Source: Phycisphaeraceae bacterium
GTDB lineage: Bacteria; Planctomycetota; Phycisphaerae; Phycisphaerales; UBA1924
Length of the DNA stretch: 44,527 nucleotides
Reading direction: 5' to 3'
NCBI GenBank assembly: GCA_021297895.1
Contig: JAJTHN010000048.1
Coordinates: 1 to 44,527, forward strand
The position numbers were made by a program, and so were the translations under genes. Positions 34,570 to 42,750 of the stretch are shown here, piece after piece. The notes below the pieces were generated by a model that worked only from the letters and a program-made list of their open reading frames with translations, did no database searches and was not told where the DNA came from. How positions within the stretch are numbered: the first letter of the stretch is position 1; every line of letters begins with the position of its first letter.

Positions 34570-36969
34570 GTGGGCGAGGCCATCGTGACCATGATCACCG
34601 TTCTGGTGATTGTGGGTATCGCATCGTTCGGCGCCGTTCGACGGAGTCTTGACGCTTTCTCCGATGAGCGTAGAACGCAGCTCGTGCAGATTGCCTCGAT
34701 CGCCGCGGCGTCGATCGATGCCGAACTTCACGACCGCGTTCTGCGCGCGGGCATCACCGACAGCGACGACTACCAGCGCGCGGTCGAGCCTCTGGCTCGC
34801 ATCAGGCGAGCCGTTGGCGATGTCAACTTCATCTACACGATCAGTCTTGTTGACGGTCGTCAGGTCTTCGTCCTTGACCCGACACCCGGCGGTGACAGCG
34901 ACGGTGATGGCATCGATGATCGTTCATACGTCGGGGATGTGTACAACACGCGCACTACGGATCTTGATATCGCTCTTGGTCGCGGTCCGGTTCCCGCGAC
35001 ACCCATCGCTTCAATCGAGCCCTTCACGTACCGGTGGGGAACGTTCATCAGCGGCTACGCACCGTTCCACGATGCCAGCGGCAACATCGCGGGCGTCGTC
35101 GGCGTGGACGTGACGATCGACCGCTACATGGCCGCGAGGAAAGCGGTCGTGATCGCCGCGATGATGGGCATGGTGCCCGGCCTGATCGCGACCGTTGGCG
35201 CGGGGCTTGCCGTGTTCGTGGTCCGCAAGCGCCACCGCAGACTCTTCGATCAGCACATCGAGCAGTCAGAGCGGATCATCCACAGCGAGTCGCAGCTGCG
35301 CATGCTCCTGAACAGCGAGCCGGACTTCGCCATCTACATGCTCGATACGCAGGGCCGCATCTCAACCTGGAACGACGCCGCCGAGCGACTCACGGGCTAT
35401 TCGACCGAGGAAGCAGTCGGCATGAACTTCGCGGTTCTTCACGGCAACACCCCGCAGGCGAAGCAGGAGGCCGCGAGAAACCTCGATCGCGCTGCCGCCC
35501 ATGGCCTGGTGCGCTCCGAAGGCCCACGTTTCCGTCGCGACGGCTCTTCGTTCATGGCCTCCGCCGTCATCACGCCGATTCGCACGAGCGACGGTCAGCT
35601 CGCCGGGTTCTGCAAGGTGACGCGCGACATCTCCGCTCAGCACGCGGCACAGCTGCGCGAACGCGAGGCGATGGAGTCGCTCCGCCAACTCGCATCGGAC
35701 CTGAGCAAGACCAAGGATTCGCTCGAAGAGCAGACCATCGCGCTGTCGATCCGCAACGAGGAACTCGTGCGCGCAAGAGAGGTCGCCGAGACGGCGCTCA
35801 AGGCCAAGTCCGCCTTCCTGGCCAATGTCAGCCACGAGCTCCGCACCCCGATGAGCGCGATTCTGGGCTTCACGGACCTCATCAGCGAGCCGAACTGCAC
35901 GCCCCAGGAGCGCCGCGAGTACGCACGGATCGTGCGCTCGGCGGGCGACCACTTCCTGTCGCTCATCAACGATCTTCTCGATCTGTCCAAGATCGACGCC
36001 GGCCGCATGAGCGTCGAGATGCTCGACTGCGACCACGTGACGCTCATCAGCGAGGTCTGCTCCCTGATGCGCAAACGCGCCGACGAAAAGGGCCTGATCC
36101 TCAACGCCGAGTGCGACGGCGAGCACCCCCTGACCATCCGCACCGACCCGACACGCCTGCGGCAGATCATCACGAACCTCGTAGGCAATGCCGTGAAGTT
36201 CACCGAGAACGGCGGAGTCCGCGTCCTGGCCCGCGTCGACGATCGCAACGGGGCCTCGTCGCTCGTCGTCGACGTCATCGACACCGGCATCGGCGTGTCG
36301 CCCGAGCAGCAGAAGAATCTCTTTGTCGCCTTCTCTCAGGCTGATGAGTCGACCACCCGCAAGTTCGGCGGCACCGGCCTGGGCCTTACCATCAGCCGCG
36401 CCTTCGCCCGCATGCTCGGCGGTGATGTCGAGGTCTACTCAACCCCCGGCGAAGGCAGCACCTTCCGCGTCCGCATCTCCTGCGGCGACATCAACGCGGT
36501 TCCACGCCGACGATTCGCCGGCGAACGCGCCGCAATCGCTGGCGCATCGGACATCGCCAGGCCCGAACCGGCGACGCTCCGCGGCCGGGTGCTTCTGGCC
36601 GAGGACGGCCCCGACAACCAGAGGCTCTTTCGTACCATTCTCACCAAGGCCGGCATCGACCTGACCATCGTCGGCAACGGACAAGAGGCTCTGGACGCGA
36701 TCACCAATGCGGCCCTCGGCGCCGCACCGTTCGATATGATCCTCATGGACATGCAGATGCCCGTGATGGACGGATACACGGCCACCGCCGCGATCCGCGC
36801 AGCGGGCTACTCCGGGCCGATCATCGCACTGACCGCGCACGCCCTGGCAACGGATCGCGCCAAGTGCATCGAAGCCGGCTGCAGCGAGTTCCTCACCAAG
36901 CCCGTCGACCGCAGGCGGCTGCTGGATGAACTGACGCGGTTCCTGCCCGGGATGCGCAACGCCGCGTGA
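34570..36969 (+). CDS. Membrane hybrid sensor histidine kinase
   Basis: About 799 residues. Order: transmembrane helix 1 (about 5-23), an extracytoplasmic sensor domain to about 195 that contains the calcium-loop-like DSDGDGIDD at about 113-121, transmembrane helix 2 (VIAAMMGMVPGLIATVGAGL), a PAS domain (LDTQGRISTWNDAAERLTGY), coiled coil, HisKA with phospho-His in FLANVSHELRTPMSA (about 421), HATPase_c (VIDTGIGV, GGTGLGLTISRA) and a C-terminal receiver (LMDMQMPVMDGYTA, Asp about 727). Signals pass from the envelope to the receiver; the output partner is not adjacent. GTG 34570 places helix 1 almost at the start. The frame continues upstream (LRAAATWSLRLLNSPRPVGE), so the true N-terminus may be about 25 residues longer. 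Confidence 0.9.
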   Translation: MGEAIVTMITVLVIVGIASFGAVRRSLDAFSDERRTQLVQIASIAAASIDAELHDRVLRAGITDSDDYQRAVEPLARIRRAVGDVNFIYTISLVDGRQVFVLDPTPGGDSDGDGIDDRSYVGDVYNTRTTDLDIALGRGPVPATPIASIEPFTYRWGTFISGYAPFHDASGNIAGVVGVDVTIDRYMAARKAVVIAAMMGMVPGLIATVGAGLAVFVVRKRHRRLFDQHIEQSERIIHSESQLRMLLNSEPDFAIYMLDTQGRISTWNDAAERLTGYSTEEAVGMNFAVLHGNTPQAKQEAARNLDRAAAHGLVRSEGPRFRRDGSSFMASAVITPIRTSDGQLAGFCKVTRDISAQHAAQLREREAMESLRQLASDLSKTKDSLEEQTIALSIRNEELVRAREVAETALKAKSAFLANVSHELRTPMSAILGFTDLISEPNCTPQERREYARIVRSAGDHFLSLINDLLDLSKIDAGRMSVEMLDCDHVTLISEVCSLMRKRADEKGLILNAECDGEHPLTIRTDPTRLRQIITNLVGNAVKFTENGGVRVLARVDDRNGASSLVVDVIDTGIGVSPEQQKNLFVAFSQADESTTRKFGGTGLGLTISRAFARMLGGDVEVYSTPGEGSTFRVRISCGDINAVPRRRFAGERAAIAGASDIARPEPATLRGRVLLAEDGPDNQRLFRTILTKAGIDLTIVGNGQEALDAITNAALGAAPFDMILMDMQMPVMDGYTATAAIRAAGYSGPIIALTAHALATDRAKCIEAGCSEFLTKPVDRRRLLDELTRFLPGMRNAA

Positions 36970-37015
36970 GACCTGCGCCGCGCGGCCAGCCGCGCAAACC
37001 CGCTAGGCTCAGGAC

Positions 37016-37831
37016 ATGAGTCCGTCGCCTTGGCGACTAACGCACGTTCCCGAGATCGACTCGACGAGCCTCCAGGCGCGGCGATTGATCAATACCGGCC
37101 GCGCCGGATCCGCGCACGAGCTGATCGTCGCCGACCGCCAGACCGGCGGCATCGGCCGCCTGTCCCGCCCGTGGGCCAGCCCCGCGGGGGGGCTCTGGTG
37201 CACCTTCATACTTCCCGCCGCTCCCGATGTCCAATCCGATGCGCCCGGGTCCAGCCCCCCACCGATCCACCCCTGGGCGTGGGACCGGCTCTTGAGCACG
37301 CTCGGCCTTCGGGCCGCGCTGGCGGTCCGCGCCGCGATCGTCGACACCATCCCCGATCTGGCCGACGGCCCGCGGCTGCGTATCAAGTGGCCCAACGACA
37401 CGCTCCTCGATGGCCGCAAGGTCTCCGGCGTGCTGTGCGAAGTCCTCCGCCGGCGCAACGGAGGCCCGGTCGCCCTCATCGGCGTGGGGATCAACGCCAA
37501 CTACGACATTTCGCAATTACCCGCGGACCTGCACGCCCGGGCGACGACGCTCCAGTCGGCGATCGGCCGCGCGGTGCCGCTCGATGCCCTGCGCGAGCAC
37601 CTGGGCGTGCGGCTGGCCGAGATGCTCGATCCGGACCTGCGCACGCCGCGGATCGCGCGGCTGGTCCGCGAGCATCTCGCCGGCGTGGGTGAAGCGGGGC
37701 CGATCACGCTCGATGATGGCACGCGCACGAGCGGCGTGCTGCAGGAGGTGAACGATGCGGGCGAGGCCATGTTCACGGTCGATGGCCGCATGATCACCGC
37801 CAGATCCGCCGCGATCGTCGATGATCACTGA
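37016..37831 (+). CDS. birA: Biotin-[acetyl-CoA-carboxylase] ligase
   Basis: 271 residues, the catalytic and C-terminal domains of biotin protein ligase, which makes biotinyl-AMP and transfers biotin to the carrier protein of acetyl-CoA carboxylase. EIDSTSLQARRL starts the domain. TGGIGRLSRPWASPAGGLW matches the GRGRxGR biotinyl-AMP loop in a slightly altered form, and IKWPNDTLLDGRKVSGVL is the conserved KWPND block. The N-terminal HTH found in repressor-type BirA is absent, so it is a non-regulatory class I ligase. It follows the sensor kinase by 46 bases. Confidence 0.9.
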   Translation: MSPSPWRLTHVPEIDSTSLQARRLINTGRAGSAHELIVADRQTGGIGRLSRPWASPAGGLWCTFILPAAPDVQSDAPGSSPPPIHPWAWDRLLSTLGLRAALAVRAAIVDTIPDLADGPRLRIKWPNDTLLDGRKVSGVLCEVLRRRNGGPVALIGVGINANYDISQLPADLHARATTLQSAIGRAVPLDALREHLGVRLAEMLDPDLRTPRIARLVREHLAGVGEAGPITLDDGTRTSGVLQEVNDAGEAMFTVDGRMITARSAAIVDDH

Positions 37832-37937
37832 TCCTGACGCTCTGCACCCCGCCCTCATTTCCCGCACCCGCCCCGCAGCCCCCGGCCCACCCACCGCTCC
37901 TTCTCGTGCCGACGGTGTCAACGCGACCCAAAACGCA

Positions 37938-37963
37938 ACAGGCCCCGCGTGTGCAGGGCCTGT
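37938..37963 (-). terminator. Probable terminator of the HU gene
   Basis: ACAGGCCC and GGGCCTGT form a perfect 8-bp stem around a 10-base loop. On the minus strand the stem is followed by TGCGTTTTGGG. It lies 40 bases beyond the HU gene's stop. The tail is only moderately T-rich. Confidence 0.5.
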
Positions 37964-38003
37964 GCAAGTCAGATCTTGTTCAGATCACCGGTCCGAGCGG
38001 GGC

Positions 38004-38363
38004 TCAGACCATCGACTTGAGGCCCTTGAGGGGGCGGATCTTGATGACGGTCTTGGCGGGCTTGGCCTTGACCTCCATCATCTCGCCCGGCTTGAAGGGG
38101 TTGGCCTTGGTGGTGGCCTTGGTGGCGGGCTTGAAGTTGCTGGTGACCTTCATCATCCCGGGGACGACGAAGACCTTGGGCTTGCCGGCGGTGGGCTTGG
38201 TCAGGTCGACGGCCATGACCTTGCCGAGGGTCTCGAAGATCCCGGCGATCTGCTTGCGGCTGAGGCCGTTGTGCTCGGCCAGCAGACGGAAGAGTTCGCT
38301 CTTGCCACGCGGCTTGGCGGAGGCGGTGAGCTTCGGGGGCTTGGGGGCGGACTTGGTTGCCAT
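38004..38363 (-). CDS. HU-family DNA-binding protein
   Basis: About 119 residues from ATG 38363, with GGGAG 8 bases upstream; a longer frame to 38471 lacks support. An N-terminal extension rich in Lys/Pro/Ala (ATKSAPKPPKLTASAKPRGK) precedes the HU core: SELFRLLAEHNGLSRKQIAG, IFETLGKVMAVDL, the beta arm region, and NPFKPGEMMEVKAKPAKTV then KIRPLKGLKSMV. HU proteins bend and compact the nucleoid. The extension is typical of planctomycete/actinobacterial-type HU variants and probably adds non-specific DNA contacts. Promoter and terminator candidates flank it. Confidence 0.85.
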   Translation of the reverse strand: MATKSAPKPPKLTASAKPRGKSELFRLLAEHNGLSRKQIAGIFETLGKVMAVDLTKPTAGKPKVFVVPGMMKVTSNFKPATKATTKANPFKPGEMMEVKAKPAKTVIKIRPLKGLKSMV

Positions 38364-38421
38364 ATTCGATACTCCCTGCAAAAAGGCGTTATTTGCCGCA
38401 GCTCCACTGCGGCCCACGCTC

Positions 38422-38450
38422 GTTGTAGCGGCTTTTGCCGCAGCAATCAA
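38422..38450 (-). promoter_or_regulatory. Candidate promoter of the HU gene
   Basis: On the minus strand TTGATT (38450-38445) and TACAAC (38427-38422) are separated by exactly 17 bases, a good sigma-70 match. The spacer contains the perfect palindrome GCGGC-AAAA-GCCGC, which could be an operator. The -10 box lies about 60 bases before the HU start. Confidence 0.5.
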
Positions 38451-38655
38451 GCGCTGGTGAGGTGTGGACATCGACTTTCTTGCTCAAAATACCGCAGTTT
38501 TTTGTCCGCGAATCGAAAATCACCCCGAAAGTCGATCGATCAACCCACCGATCCCGCTCACCCCGCCTCCGCCCCCACCCCCCGCCGCTCGCCCGCCGCG
38601 GCCATCGCGCCGAACCTCCGCCAGTCCGCCGCCGGCCCCGTTCCGCCCATGTTTT

Positions 38656-39981
38656 TCAGGCGTTTTCAGGCAGCCGCTTGATGATGATCGCGGTCTGGTC
38701 ATCATCGAACGGTCGGCCCTGGGCAAAGTCCAGCGTGCCCTTGGCCAGCGTCTCGAGAATGCCCTGCGCGGGCAGGGCGATGTTGGCCAGCACCGTCTCG
38801 ACGATGCGCTGCTCGCCGTAGTGCTCGTTCTCGTGGTTCATCGCCTCGTAGAACCCGTCGCTGAGCAGCACGAACACATCGCCGGGGGCAAGGTCGAAGG
38901 TCTCGACCTCCGAAAAGTCGCAGTCCGGATCGATGCCCATCGGCAGCGTCGTCGCGCCGCGGACCTCGCTGGTCCCATCGGCCCGAACGAGAATCAGCGG
39001 GGCCTGACCGGCCGAAACATAGCGGATCCTGCTCGCCCGCGGGTCGAGCAGCGCGATCATGTTGGTGATGAACCGCCCCGCGGGCAGGTCATCGCACAAC
39101 TGAATATTGATGTGCCGGGCGATCTGCGACACGCTCGCGTGCAGCCGCGCACCCATGCGGAGCATCGCGCGGAACTGGGCCACGCTCAGCGCCGGCCCGA
39201 TGCCGTGCCCCGTCGCATCGCCGAGGGCAAAGAGCATCCCCGAGCCCGACGGCGCCGCATCCGGCGCGGCCGGCGGCAGGCTCCGCAGGTCGATCAGGTC
39301 GTACGCATCGCCACCGGTCTCATCGGCCGGCAGGGCGCTGGCGGCGATATCGAACCCATCCATCTGCGGCACGCACTTGGGCCAGCTGTTCTGCTGGATG
39401 GTGCGGGCCACGGCCAGGTCGGCCTCGATCTTCTTCTTGCGGACCTCGCCGACGATGAACTTGGCCCGCCGCAGCGCGATCGCCGCCTGGCTGGCCAGGT
39501 ACCGCGCCAGGGCCTCATCGGTCGCATCGAAGGCGCTGCCGCGGGCGGGGTCCTTGTTGAGCACCTGCGCCACGCCCTCGAGCGACGCCCCGGCGCCGCC
39601 CGCGCCGGCCTCCGGCGAGAGCAGCGGGATCGTGAGCATGTTGCGGGTCTTGTACCCGGTCTTGCGGTCGATCTCGGGATTGAAGCGGCTGTCGGCGTAG
39701 CAGTCGGGAATGTTCAGGATGCGCCCGAGCCGCGCCGACTCGCCTGCGATGCCCTTGGTGATGGGGAACCGGATGGCCCCGACGCCGTGGGCCTGCGAGA
39801 TGAAGAGCTCCTGCGCCTGCGGGTCGAACTGGAACACGCTCGCCCGATCCGCACGCAGAACATCGCGCATGGCATCGATCACCAGCGCCAGCACCTCATC
39901 CAGGTCGTTGCTGGCGGCCAGCCGCTCGCCGACGGACAGCAGCCGCGCAAGCTGCGCGGGGTCGACGTTCAGAGCGGCCAT
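38656..39981 (-). CDS. GAF-domain PP2C/SpoIIE phosphatase
   Basis: About 441 residues from ATG 39981 (MAALNVDPAQLARLL), preceded by GAGGTGG; a 31-residue longer start exists at 40074. A GAF domain fills about 20-190 (LASNDLDEVLALVIDAM style start, then RADRASVFQFDPQAQELFIS, GIAGESARLGRILNIPD). The SpoIIE-type phosphatase follows: ARTIQQNSWP, DETGGDAYDLIDL, LFALGDATGHGIGPALSVAQ, VSAGQAPLILV, VLLSDGFYEAMN, DDDQTAIIIK. The metal-binding Asp residues of the family (GGDAYD, GDATGHG, SDG, DDQT) are all present. Such RsbU-like enzymes dephosphorylate anti-sigma-factor antagonists in partner-switching. No anti-sigma genes lie next to it. Confidence 0.9.
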   Translation of the reverse strand: MAALNVDPAQLARLLSVGERLAASNDLDEVLALVIDAMRDVLRADRASVFQFDPQAQELFISQAHGVGAIRFPITKGIAGESARLGRILNIPDCYADSRFNPEIDRKTGYKTRNMLTIPLLSPEAGAGGAGASLEGVAQVLNKDPARGSAFDATDEALARYLASQAAIALRRAKFIVGEVRKKKIEADLAVARTIQQNSWPKCVPQMDGFDIAASALPADETGGDAYDLIDLRSLPPAAPDAAPSGSGMLFALGDATGHGIGPALSVAQFRAMLRMGARLHASVSQIARHINIQLCDDLPAGRFITNMIALLDPRASRIRYVSAGQAPLILVRADGTSEVRGATTLPMGIDPDCDFSEVETFDLAPGDVFVLLSDGFYEAMNHENEHYGEQRIVETVLANIALPAQGILETLAKGTLDFAQGRPFDDDQTAIIIKRLPENA

Positions 39982-40110
39982 CGGCGGGGCCACCTCGACG
40001 GCATGTGCGGATCGCGTCGTCACCGGCTGGGAGTGTAGCGGACACACAACCGCCGCGTGCACCCCCGCACGCATCGTCCGCCGTCAACGCTCGCGCAAGC
40101 GCCGACGATC

Positions 40111-41064
40111 TCACCCCGGCAGCGTCGCCAGCCACACATCGACCGGATCCGCGATCATCACCCGTCGCTCGCCGGCCAGCGCCCCTCGGAGTTGCTCGAA
40201 GTTCGCCGCGATCGTCCGGTACACGTCCGCCGTCGACGTTGCCGAATCCGGCCCGATCGTCCGCGACAACTCGCGCTCGTACGCATCGACCTGCCAATCC
40301 GCGGCGATGATCGCCCGGCCGACCCGCTTGCCGATCAGCCCGGCAACCTGCGATACCGAGAGCACCCGCCCGCCAAGCACGGCGAACCAGTCCGGCGACC
40401 ACTCCGCGGCCAGCAGCACCGCCGCCGCGTGACGCCCCACCGCCTCGGCCGTCACCCACGCGATCCGCTCCCGCACGCCCAGCGGGTATCGCAGCACGCC
40501 CGGCTCGCTCTCGCGGCCCCCACCGACCCCGAGCACACGTTCGAGCGGGCTGGTGTCCAGCAAGTCCTCCAGGAACATCGTGGGCCGGAGCGTGAGCACC
40601 GTCGACCGCATCGACATCAGCACGCGCCCGAGCCGGATCGTCCCCGCGAACCCCCTCGCACGCTCATCATCGACGGGCACAATGCCGCTGGTGCTCACGA
40701 CCGTCCGGAAGAGCGCTCCCCGCGGGCCACGAAGCGAAGGATCGCCGATCACCTTCAGCAGCGAGATGATCGCATCGGCGTTCGACGGCCGCGGCGAGGC
40801 ACCGGCCGCGCCGCCGGCACCCTCCGGCGGACCGCCGGTCGGAATGTGCAGGAACGCGCCGTCGCAACCCGCCAGCGCCGATCGAACCGCCCCGGTGTCG
40901 TGCACATCCACAACCACCGGCGAGAACCCCTCGTGGGCAAGTTCCGCCGCCGCCGCCGCCGACCGCGTGGGCGTCACCACACGACACCCCGATGCGGCAA
41001 ACGCGCGCGCCACCGGCCGGCCCTGCACGCCCCTTGCACCAAGCACAAAAAAGGTTCCGTTCAT
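40111..41064 (-). CDS. NmrA-like NAD(P)-binding protein
   Basis: 317 residues of the atypical SDR/NmrA type. The Rossmann motif is FFVLGARGVQGRPVARAF (GxxGxxG), followed by VVVDVHDTGAVRSALAGCDG and AFLHIP, with VVSTSGIVPV in the centre and FLEDLLD later. These proteins bind NAD(P) and act as redox sensors or reductases; the Tyr-x-x-x-Lys catalytic pair of true SDR enzymes is not evident. Function cannot be narrowed further. Confidence 0.8.
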   Translation of the reverse strand: MNGTFFVLGARGVQGRPVARAFAASGCRVVTPTRSAAAAAELAHEGFSPVVVDVHDTGAVRSALAGCDGAFLHIPTGGPPEGAGGAAGASPRPSNADAIISLLKVIGDPSLRGPRGALFRTVVSTSGIVPVDDERARGFAGTIRLGRVLMSMRSTVLTLRPTMFLEDLLDTSPLERVLGVGGGRESEPGVLRYPLGVRERIAWVTAEAVGRHAAAVLLAAEWSPDWFAVLGGRVLSVSQVAGLIGKRVGRAIIAADWQVDAYERELSRTIGPDSATSTADVYRTIAANFEQLRGALAGERRVMIADPVDVWLATLPG

Positions 41065-41221
41065 CGCACACCCTCGATCGCAAAGACGCCCGGCGACCCA
41101 AACGCGCCGAAGGGAGCGTACGAGCAGTCCCGTCCCGACGAAGCCGCGGCTCCGGCCGACAGTGCGTCACATCGCTGGTTGCAATAAGCCGCGGCCAGAA
41201 CTGACCGCACCGGCGATGCTC

Positions 41222-41250
41222 TTGACACAAGCGTTCGGACCATGTATGTT
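41222..41250 (+). promoter_or_regulatory. Candidate sigma-70 promoter
   Basis: TTGACA (41222-41227), a 17-base spacer and TATGTT (41245-41250) match a housekeeping promoter well. It faces the DUF4190 gene. The remaining stretch to 41447 would be a leader of about 190 bases with several GC-rich inverted repeats, including GTCCGGCTT/AAGTCGGAC near 41,322-41,342. No gene is seen between 41,065 and 41,447. Confidence 0.5.
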
Positions 41251-41447
41251 GATTCGATAGAAAGTCTGTGGACAGCGGGGAATGCACAAGCTCAAGAGCG
41301 GCCGACAGGAGATCCGTCAGGGGTCCGGCTTGAAGTCGGACTTGGCACGCACCGGACAGCGCGTAGAGGGTTCGCGGCGCGTCCCGCCGAACCGGAGCAT
41401 TCATGTGCCGCGGCGGTTTCCGCGACACGGACTGAAGGAGGCAACGA

Positions 41448-41798
41448 GTGGACAATTGGTCATCCGGAACACCAGAAGCCTCATCATCGGGCGTGACGCC
41501 CGTGACGACGCATCGGGCCGTCGTGCTGCCACATCGCGGCGCGGTGATTCTCGCTCTGGGCATTCTGTCGCTGCTGCTCTGTTTCATCTGCGGGATCTTC
41601 GGTTGGATTATGGCCAACAACGACCTGCGCCAGATGAGTCGCGGGACAATGGACCCAACCGGCGTTCAGCTCACGCAGGCGGGAAAAATCCTCAGCATCG
41701 TGGGCGTCGTCCTGCAGTGTGCCGCACTTCTGCTGTGGTTCTGCATGTTCGGCTTTATGGTTCTGGTCGCGGGCGCGGGTGCTCGCGCTCTGCCCTGA
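41448..41798 (+). CDS. DUF4190 small membrane protein
   Basis: 116 residues starting at GTG 41448, with a strong AAGGAGG 7 bases upstream that decides the start. After a polar N-terminus, two hydrophobic helices follow: ILALGILSLLLCFICGIFGW and ILSIVGVVLQCAALLLWFCM, linked by NNDLRQMSRGTMDPTG with the following LTQAGK. This is the DUF4190 layout. Function unknown; such proteins often sit near DUF2752 genes, as here. Confidence 0.85.
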   Translation: MDNWSSGTPEASSSGVTPVTTHRAVVLPHRGAVILALGILSLLLCFICGIFGWIMANNDLRQMSRGTMDPTGVQLTQAGKILSIVGVVLQCAALLLWFCMFGFMVLVAGAGARALP

Positions 41799-41859
41799 GA
41801 CAACGCTCCCGGCAGCGTCGCGAAGCGTCCTTTGCATCGAGAACGGAGACCAGAGTCAT

Positions 41860-42405
41860 ATGCCCGAGTTTGTCAGGCTTCATTGGCTGCCCCTGCTGAT
41901 CCTGGGGCTCTGGAGCGCCGGCGTCGCGATCGTCGCGGTGCTCGCCGCCTCCGGCCAGTCCACGCCAACTCTCTGCCTCTTGGCCCGCAGCACCGGCCTG
42001 CCTTGCCCAACCTGCGGCGGAACGCGCGCCGTAATGGCGCTCGGGCGTGCAGATATCGCCGAGGCGCTGCGACTCAATCCACTGGTCACCTTCGCGCTGA
42101 TGCTTGGGCCGTTCGCTGCGGTTCTCGTGGCCAGTCCGCGTCGACGCTGCTCATCGGCAGCAACCGCGGCCCTCATCATCGTCTGCGTTGCATTGAACTG
42201 GACGTATCTGTTAATCGTGCGCCCGGTGCCGCGGACTCACACTCCGCCGCGCCAGCTCCAGCATCCACAAAGCCCGGCCCCCGCGGCAGACGGTCGCTCC
42301 GTAAGCGGGGTTGGGGGGGATTGGGGGGAATGGCGGTGCGTGGGTCCAGCCTCCACGAAGATCGCGCCAAATCCATCCCGTCGTACGTCGTCTCGATCGA
42401 CTTGA
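41860..42405 (+). CDS. DUF2752 membrane protein with run-on tail
   Basis: About 181 residues from ATG 41860, GGAGA upstream. The DUF2752 core spans about residues 1-120: CLLARSTGLPCPTCGGTRAV with the conserved C-P-x-C-G-x-T-R, the LNPLVTFALMLGPFAAVLV helix and a final helix ALIIVCVALNWTYLLIV. Members normally stop soon after this. The remaining 60 residues are Pro/Ser-rich and lie on the opposite strand of an Rhs fragment, so the original end of the gene seems to have been replaced by a junction at about 42,220-42,250. Confidence 0.7.
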   Translation: MPEFVRLHWLPLLILGLWSAGVAIVAVLAASGQSTPTLCLLARSTGLPCPTCGGTRAVMALGRADIAEALRLNPLVTFALMLGPFAAVLVASPRRRCSSAATAALIIVCVALNWTYLLIVRPVPRTHTPPRQLQHPQSPAPAADGRSVSGVGGDWGEWRCVGPASTKIAPNPSRRTSSRST

Positions 42406-42750
42406 CCGATGTGTCAAAGCCCGAAGCGAACGTGTGCACCTCGCGCAGCACCACCCGCCCGGCGGTGCTGTAGGTCGTGTCGATGCGGTTGCCCCCCCAC
42501 CCGCAGGGTCCGTTGACCGAATCACCTCGCCGAGGGCGTTGTAGCTCTGCTTGGATGTGCGGTCGGCGGCGGACTGGCCGGAAGACTGCGTCGGGTTGAT
42601 CGTCTCACGCAGCAGGTGCCCCGTCGCGATCGCGTTGCCGTCGGTGCCCTTGGTGGTGCCGAAGACGTGGCCCGTCACGATGTCGTTGGCCGATGACGGC
42701 ATTTTCTCCGTGGTCTTGGTCATCATCACCAGCGTGTAGAAATAGTTATC
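42340..42750 (-). pseudogene. Frameshifted Rhs/YD-repeat fragment
   Basis: Two adjacent frames on the minus strand together read as one Rhs-type protein. The first has VFGTTKGTDGNAIATGHLLR and SKQSYNALGEVIRSTDPAGG. The second has NRIDTTYSTAGRVVLREVHT and SIETTYDGMDL. The frame changes at a run of seven C (42492-42498), consistent with a one- or two-base indel. Rhs proteins are large secreted beta-cage toxin carriers; here only about 130 codons remain, with no start, no hyperconserved PxxxxDPxGL end and no toxin tip. A remnant, not a working gene. Confidence 0.65.
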
